Shown one piece after another: positions 6,463-8,805 of a stretch of 8,805 nt of DNA; the first letter of the stretch is position 1; each line of letters opens with the position of its first letter. The stretch lies in the NCBI GenBank assembly GCA_945787265.1, contig CALZHS010000200.1, positions 1-8,805 on the forward strand. Reading direction: 5' to 3'. The translations under genes and the position numbers were made by a program. The notes below the pieces were generated by a model, which ran no database searches, was not told where the DNA came from, and was given only the letters and a program-made list of their open reading frames with translations. Source of the stretch: an uncultured Gammaproteobacteria bacterium (GTDB taxonomy: Bacteria; Pseudomonadota; Gammaproteobacteria; GCA-001735895).

Positions 6463-7635
6463 ATGGCCATGGATAAAAAATCGATTATCGCCGACCTGCT
6501 TTCCGATACCGGGTACTGTCACCTGGATAATGCCGGTGCCGCACTGATGCCGCGCTGCGTGCTGGAGACCCAGATCGAGCATCTCGAACTCGAGGCGTCC
6601 GTCGGCGGTTACGAGGCGGAGCGACGCAAGCATGAGCAAATCGAGGGGGTTTACGATTCGGTTGCGCGCCTGATCAATTGCCAGCGCGACGAAGTCGCGA
6701 TTGTTGAAAATGCAACGGTCGGATGGATGATGGCGTTTTACTCGATCCCTTTCGAGGCAGGTGACCGTATCTTAACGGCCGAAGCCGAGTATGCCTCGAA
6801 CTACCTCGCTTACCTGCAGGCGGCTAGGGATAAGGGTGTTGTCGTCGAGACCATTCCCTCCACGGCTGACGGTGAGGTATGCGTTGAGTCGCTCGAGAAC
6901 ATGATCGACGAGCGGGTAACACTGATCTCGGTAACCCATGTACCGACCAACGGCGGTCTCGTCAACCCGGTCGAGGCGATCGGCAAGGTCGCGAAGCAAC
7001 ACGGTATTCTGTATCTTGTGGATGCCTGCCAGTCAGCCGGCCAGATGCCACTCGATGTCAATGCGATAAACTGTGATTTTCTCAGTGCCACCGGGCGCAA
7101 GTTTTTGCGCGGGCCGCGGGGGGTTGGTTTTGTTTTCGTCAGTAAGCCTGTGCTGGCATCACTGCACCCGCCAGTGGTCGATCTTTTTTCCGCAACCTGG
7201 ATCGATGCCGATCACTATGAGTTGCGTCAGGATGCCAGGCGTTTTGAAAACTGGGAAAGCAATTATGCAGCCAAGCTGGGTCTCGGCAGTGCGATTGAAT
7301 ATGCATTGGACATCGGTCTCGATAACATCGAAGCGGAAGTCTCGCGACTGGCAGATATACTGCGGGGGATGCTGGCCGAAGTTCCCGGCGTCAGCGTGCA
7401 TGACATTGGCAAGCGCAAATGCGGGATCGTAACTTTTTCCGTTGCTGGCATTGCTGCTACCGACGTTGAGGTTCGACTCAGGGAAAACAACGTGCAGGTC
7501 AGCGTGAGTTCGCCGGTCAGCACCCTGATAGACGCAACCCGCAGAAAGCTGCCCGACCTGGTGCGCAGCTCCGTGCATTACTACAACCGGGAAGCGGAGC
7601 TGGAAGCGCTGGTCAAGGTTATAAAGTCGATGTAA
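6463..7635 (+). CDS. Class V aminotransferase-fold PLP enzyme, EgtE/isopenicillin-epimerase-like
   Basis: 390-residue PLP-dependent fold-type I enzyme, cytoplasmic. The N-terminus has HLDNAGAALMP and the segment LEASVGGYEAERR, seen in EgtE-like C-S lyases and related class V proteins. PLP-site motifs are VENATVGW, VTHVPTNGG, LVDACQSAGQ (Asp187, which binds the pyridine nitrogen) and SATGRKFLRGPRGVGF (Schiff-base Lys213). The catalytic-Cys loop of SufS/IscS-type cysteine desulfurases is absent; that region reads VQVSVSSPVSTLIDA, followed by LVRSSVHYYNREAE, so desulfurase activity is unlikely. Possible reactions are beta-lyase (hercynylcysteine sulfoxide lyase type), epimerase, kynureninase-like cleavage or transamination; the sequence cannot decide. 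The start may be ATG6463 or ATG6469; the only AGG (6457-6459) suits 6469 better. The frame stays open upstream to 6376, but that part overlaps the preceding gene and is not believed. The 4-base gap to the binding-fold gene suggests a functional pair. Confidence 0.8.
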   Translation: MAMDKKSIIADLLSDTGYCHLDNAGAALMPRCVLETQIEHLELEASVGGYEAERRKHEQIEGVYDSVARLINCQRDEVAIVENATVGWMMAFYSIPFEAGDRILTAEAEYASNYLAYLQAARDKGVVVETIPSTADGEVCVESLENMIDERVTLISVTHVPTNGGLVNPVEAIGKVAKQHGILYLVDACQSAGQMPLDVNAINCDFLSATGRKFLRGPRGVGFVFVSKPVLASLHPPVVDLFSATWIDADHYELRQDARRFENWESNYAAKLGLGSAIEYALDIGLDNIEAEVSRLADILRGMLAEVPGVSVHDIGKRKCGIVTFSVAGIAATDVEVRLRENNVQVSVSSPVSTLIDATRRKLPDLVRSSVHYYNREAELEALVKVIKSM

Positions 7636-7667
7636 AGGTGCGTCAATTCTGTGGCATCGGGGCTTGC

Positions 7668-8054
7668 CTAGATCTCTTGAACCACGTTGGCCAGCATCTC
7701 GCGCACCTGGCCTGCGACGGCTTTCAGGTCATCGTTTTCGATCGCCTGCATCGAGGATACCGGGTCAACGGCGCTAACCTGAACACCACCCTCGACCGCG
7801 CGTAGTATCACGTTGCAGGGAAGCATCGCCCCGATTTTTGGTTCCATACCTATCGCCTGGTGCGCCATCTGCGGATTACAGGCACCGAGTATGCGGTAGG
7901 ATTCCATGTCGATATCGAGTTTTTTCTTCATCGTCGCTTTTACGTCGATTTCGGTAAGAACGCCGAATCCGTGCGCCGCCAGGGCATTACGCGTCCTGGC
8001 ATCGACGTCATCAAAATCTGAACTCTCGATGAGTCGGTCGATTGTGTAGCTCAT
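7668..8054 (-). CDS. DUF302 domain protein, 128 aa
   Basis: Small cytoplasmic protein of the DUF302 family (function unsettled). The family pattern is clear: an N-terminal strand-helix with a region like LAAHGFGVLTEIDVKATMKKKL (25-46), then ILGACNPQMAHQAI (55-68) and AMLPCNVILRAVEGGVQV (76-93). Cys59 and Cys80 sit in the conserved GACNP and LPCNV motifs. The closing segment KAVAGQVREMLANVV is helical. Length is normal for a single-domain member, with no signal peptide. ATG8054 is preceded by a strong GGAGG site (forward positions 8065-8069) at 10 bases. It lies 102 bases downstream of the DUF1631 gene on the same strand and is convergent with the PLP gene (32 bases between stops). The leader contains a hairpin and a palindrome, listed separately. 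No obvious intrinsic terminator separates it from the PLP gene. Confidence 0.88.
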   Translation of the reverse strand: MSYTIDRLIESSDFDDVDARTRNALAAHGFGVLTEIDVKATMKKKLDIDMESYRILGACNPQMAHQAIGMEPKIGAMLPCNVILRAVEGGVQVSAVDPVSSMQAIENDDLKAVAGQVREMLANVVQEI

Positions 8055-8074
8055 GATAGCAATACCTCCGTGGT

Positions 8075-8102
8075 TTTGGGCCAGGGTATCTGGGTGCCCA
8101 AA
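8075..8102 (-). promoter_or_regulatory. Hairpin in the DUF302 leader next to the Shine-Dalgarno site
   Basis: In the minus-strand transcript UUUGGG pairs with CCCAAA, and CCAG with CUGG inside it around a 5-base loop, leaving a three-base bulge (CAC) on one side. That is ten pairs in total, ending about 5 bases before the GGAGG ribosome-binding site. It could affect translation initiation or be a dyad protein-binding site. There is no U-run, so it is not an intrinsic terminator. The role is inferred. Confidence 0.4.
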
Positions 8103-8131
8103 CGGAGAAAATACGCTATCCCGGGGTTGTA

Positions 8132-8148
8132 ATCCAGTGCTACTGGAT
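8132..8148. promoter_or_regulatory. Perfect palindrome between the DUF1631 and DUF302 genes (candidate operator)
   Basis: ATCCAGT (8132-8138) and ACTGGAT (8142-8148) form a perfect 7-bp inverted repeat with a 3-base centre, 8 bases past the DUF1631 stop. No T-run follows on either strand. Its size and position suit a dimeric regulator site upstream of the DUF302 gene, or a 3'-end hairpin for the DUF1631 mRNA. I do not recognise the regulator. Confidence 0.4.
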
Positions 8149-8156
8149 ATAAGCGC

Positions 8157-8805
8157 CTAGTGCTGTGTTTTGGTCATGATGGTGTGGATGGCTCGATCAA
8201 ACACCGACGCAGATTCGATGCGCTTGACGCGGCCTTCCTTGAGTTCTGTCGCAAAATTAGTCATGGTCATGTTTCTGACCTTGTGACCCTGGCGATTGAC
8301 GAAGACGAAGTTACCCGTGACATTACTTTTCCAGGACAGGCGCGCCGCCAGGATTTTTGATTGCGACTCGGCAAATTCCACCCAGTCGCCAATTTCCAGT
8401 GCCCTGGCCTGCTCCAGGAAGTCTTCACCTTCGTCCTCCTGCTCAAACAGATCCTCGTCATCGGAGGCGAGCACGATTTCTTCATCTATCGCGATTTCAC
8501 CCTGCTTGACTCCGGCGGCGAACTTATTGAGGTCGTCGATGACATCAGTAGTTGAGGCCGTCGAGATAATGGTGATGGAGTCATCGTCAATCTCGTTTTC
8601 AACGACCTCGATTTCACCGGTGTCGTTCTCGGAGAATTCGAAATCGGGCGCTTCCGCGGTATCGATACCCTGCGATTTGGCGAATGCGTCGGCGCCGCTA
8701 TCTTCCGGCCAGACGGTCTGATCGTCGACGCGGGTGACAATATTCTTCGATGTCTGCTTGACGATCTTGGCATGTTCCTGGGCCAGCATCTGAAATATCC
8801 GGTTC
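8157..8805 (-). CDS. DUF1631 family protein, C-terminal part (runs off the right edge)
   Basis: The minus-strand frame is open from the window edge to TAG (forward 8157-8159), about 215 residues. ATG8789 is probably internal, because the frame continues upstream as NRIFQM. The last about 85 residues match the C-terminal module of DUF1631 proteins: LEIGDWVEFAESQSKI, then AARLSWKSNVTGNFVFVNRQ, GHKVRNMTM and SASVFDRAI. The region before it is low in complexity and very acidic (including ASDDEDLFEQEDEGEDFLEQ), probably a disordered linker. Full-length family members are several hundred residues, so most of the protein lies outside. The function is unknown; older database names mentioning thymidine phosphorylase have no support in the visible part. 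It is followed at 102 bases by the DUF302 gene. Confidence 0.8.
   Translation of the reverse strand, partial: NRIFQMLAQEHAKIVKQTSKNIVTRVDDQTVWPEDSGADAFAKSQGIDTAEAPDFEFSENDTGEIEVVENEIDDDSITIISTASTTDVIDDLNKFAAGVKQGEIAIDEEIVLASDDEDLFEQEDEGEDFLEQARALEIGDWVEFAESQSKILAARLSWKSNVTGNFVFVNRQGHKVRNMTMTNFATELKEGRVKRIESASVFDRAIHTIMTKTQH

Noticed and set aside
7636..7668. Possible bidirectional terminator between the PLP and DUF302 genes
   Set aside because: Only a 4-bp GGCA/TGCC stem with an 8-base loop is found, without a T-run; too weak to call.
8296..8721. Serine-rich open frame on the plus strand opposite the DUF1631 gene
   Set aside because: The serine-rich composition is the direct complement of the acidic codons in the minus-strand protein; no domain is visible.

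Overview
The window reads as chromosomal DNA from a proteobacterium, most likely a gammaproteobacterium and possibly marine or environmental. The grounds are moderate GC content, Shine-Dalgarno-led genes, and a mix of families common there: DUF1631, DUF3144, DUF302, the COG4324 lipoprotein peptidase, a bacterial cytosolic-type carboxypeptidase and a Tat-exported multicopper oxidase. No rRNA, tRNA, IS element, phage gene or CRISPR array was seen. The taxonomic guess is inference.

Layout. (1) Positions 1-1345, plus strand: the last 20 codons of an unrecognised gene, then an HdrD/DsrK-like protein with two 4Fe-4S motifs and a CCG domain, probably in the same operon. (2) Positions 1346-1570: a 225-bp gap with a long imperfect inverted repeat and a candidate extended -10 promoter. 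(3) Positions 1571-2969: a small DUF3144 gene on the plus strand, tail-to-tail with and overlapping a minus-strand lipoprotein metallopeptidase of the PF10023/COG4324 family. (4) Positions 3008-7635, plus strand: a tight four-gene cassette divergent from the peptidase. It holds an M14 carboxypeptidase of the cytosolic (CCP/Nna1) type, a multicopper oxidase, an NMT1/THI5-like substrate-binding fold without a signal peptide, and a class V PLP enzyme that resembles EgtE-type C-S lyases more than cysteine desulfurases. (5) Positions 7668-8805, minus strand: a DUF302 protein preceded by a structured leader, and the C-terminal part of a DUF1631 protein that runs off the right edge.

The most notable observation is that the multicopper oxidase is split by a frameshift near 4695. 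The copper ligands of both halves are intact, and the linker at the break looks too short for the family. This means either a recent inactivation (a small deletion) or a sequence error. The cassette around it has no obvious known pathway. A hydrolase, an oxidase, a small-molecule-binding fold and a PLP lyase/transaminase in one transcription unit suggest catabolism or modification of an amino-acid-derived compound, but the substrate cannot be read from the sequence.
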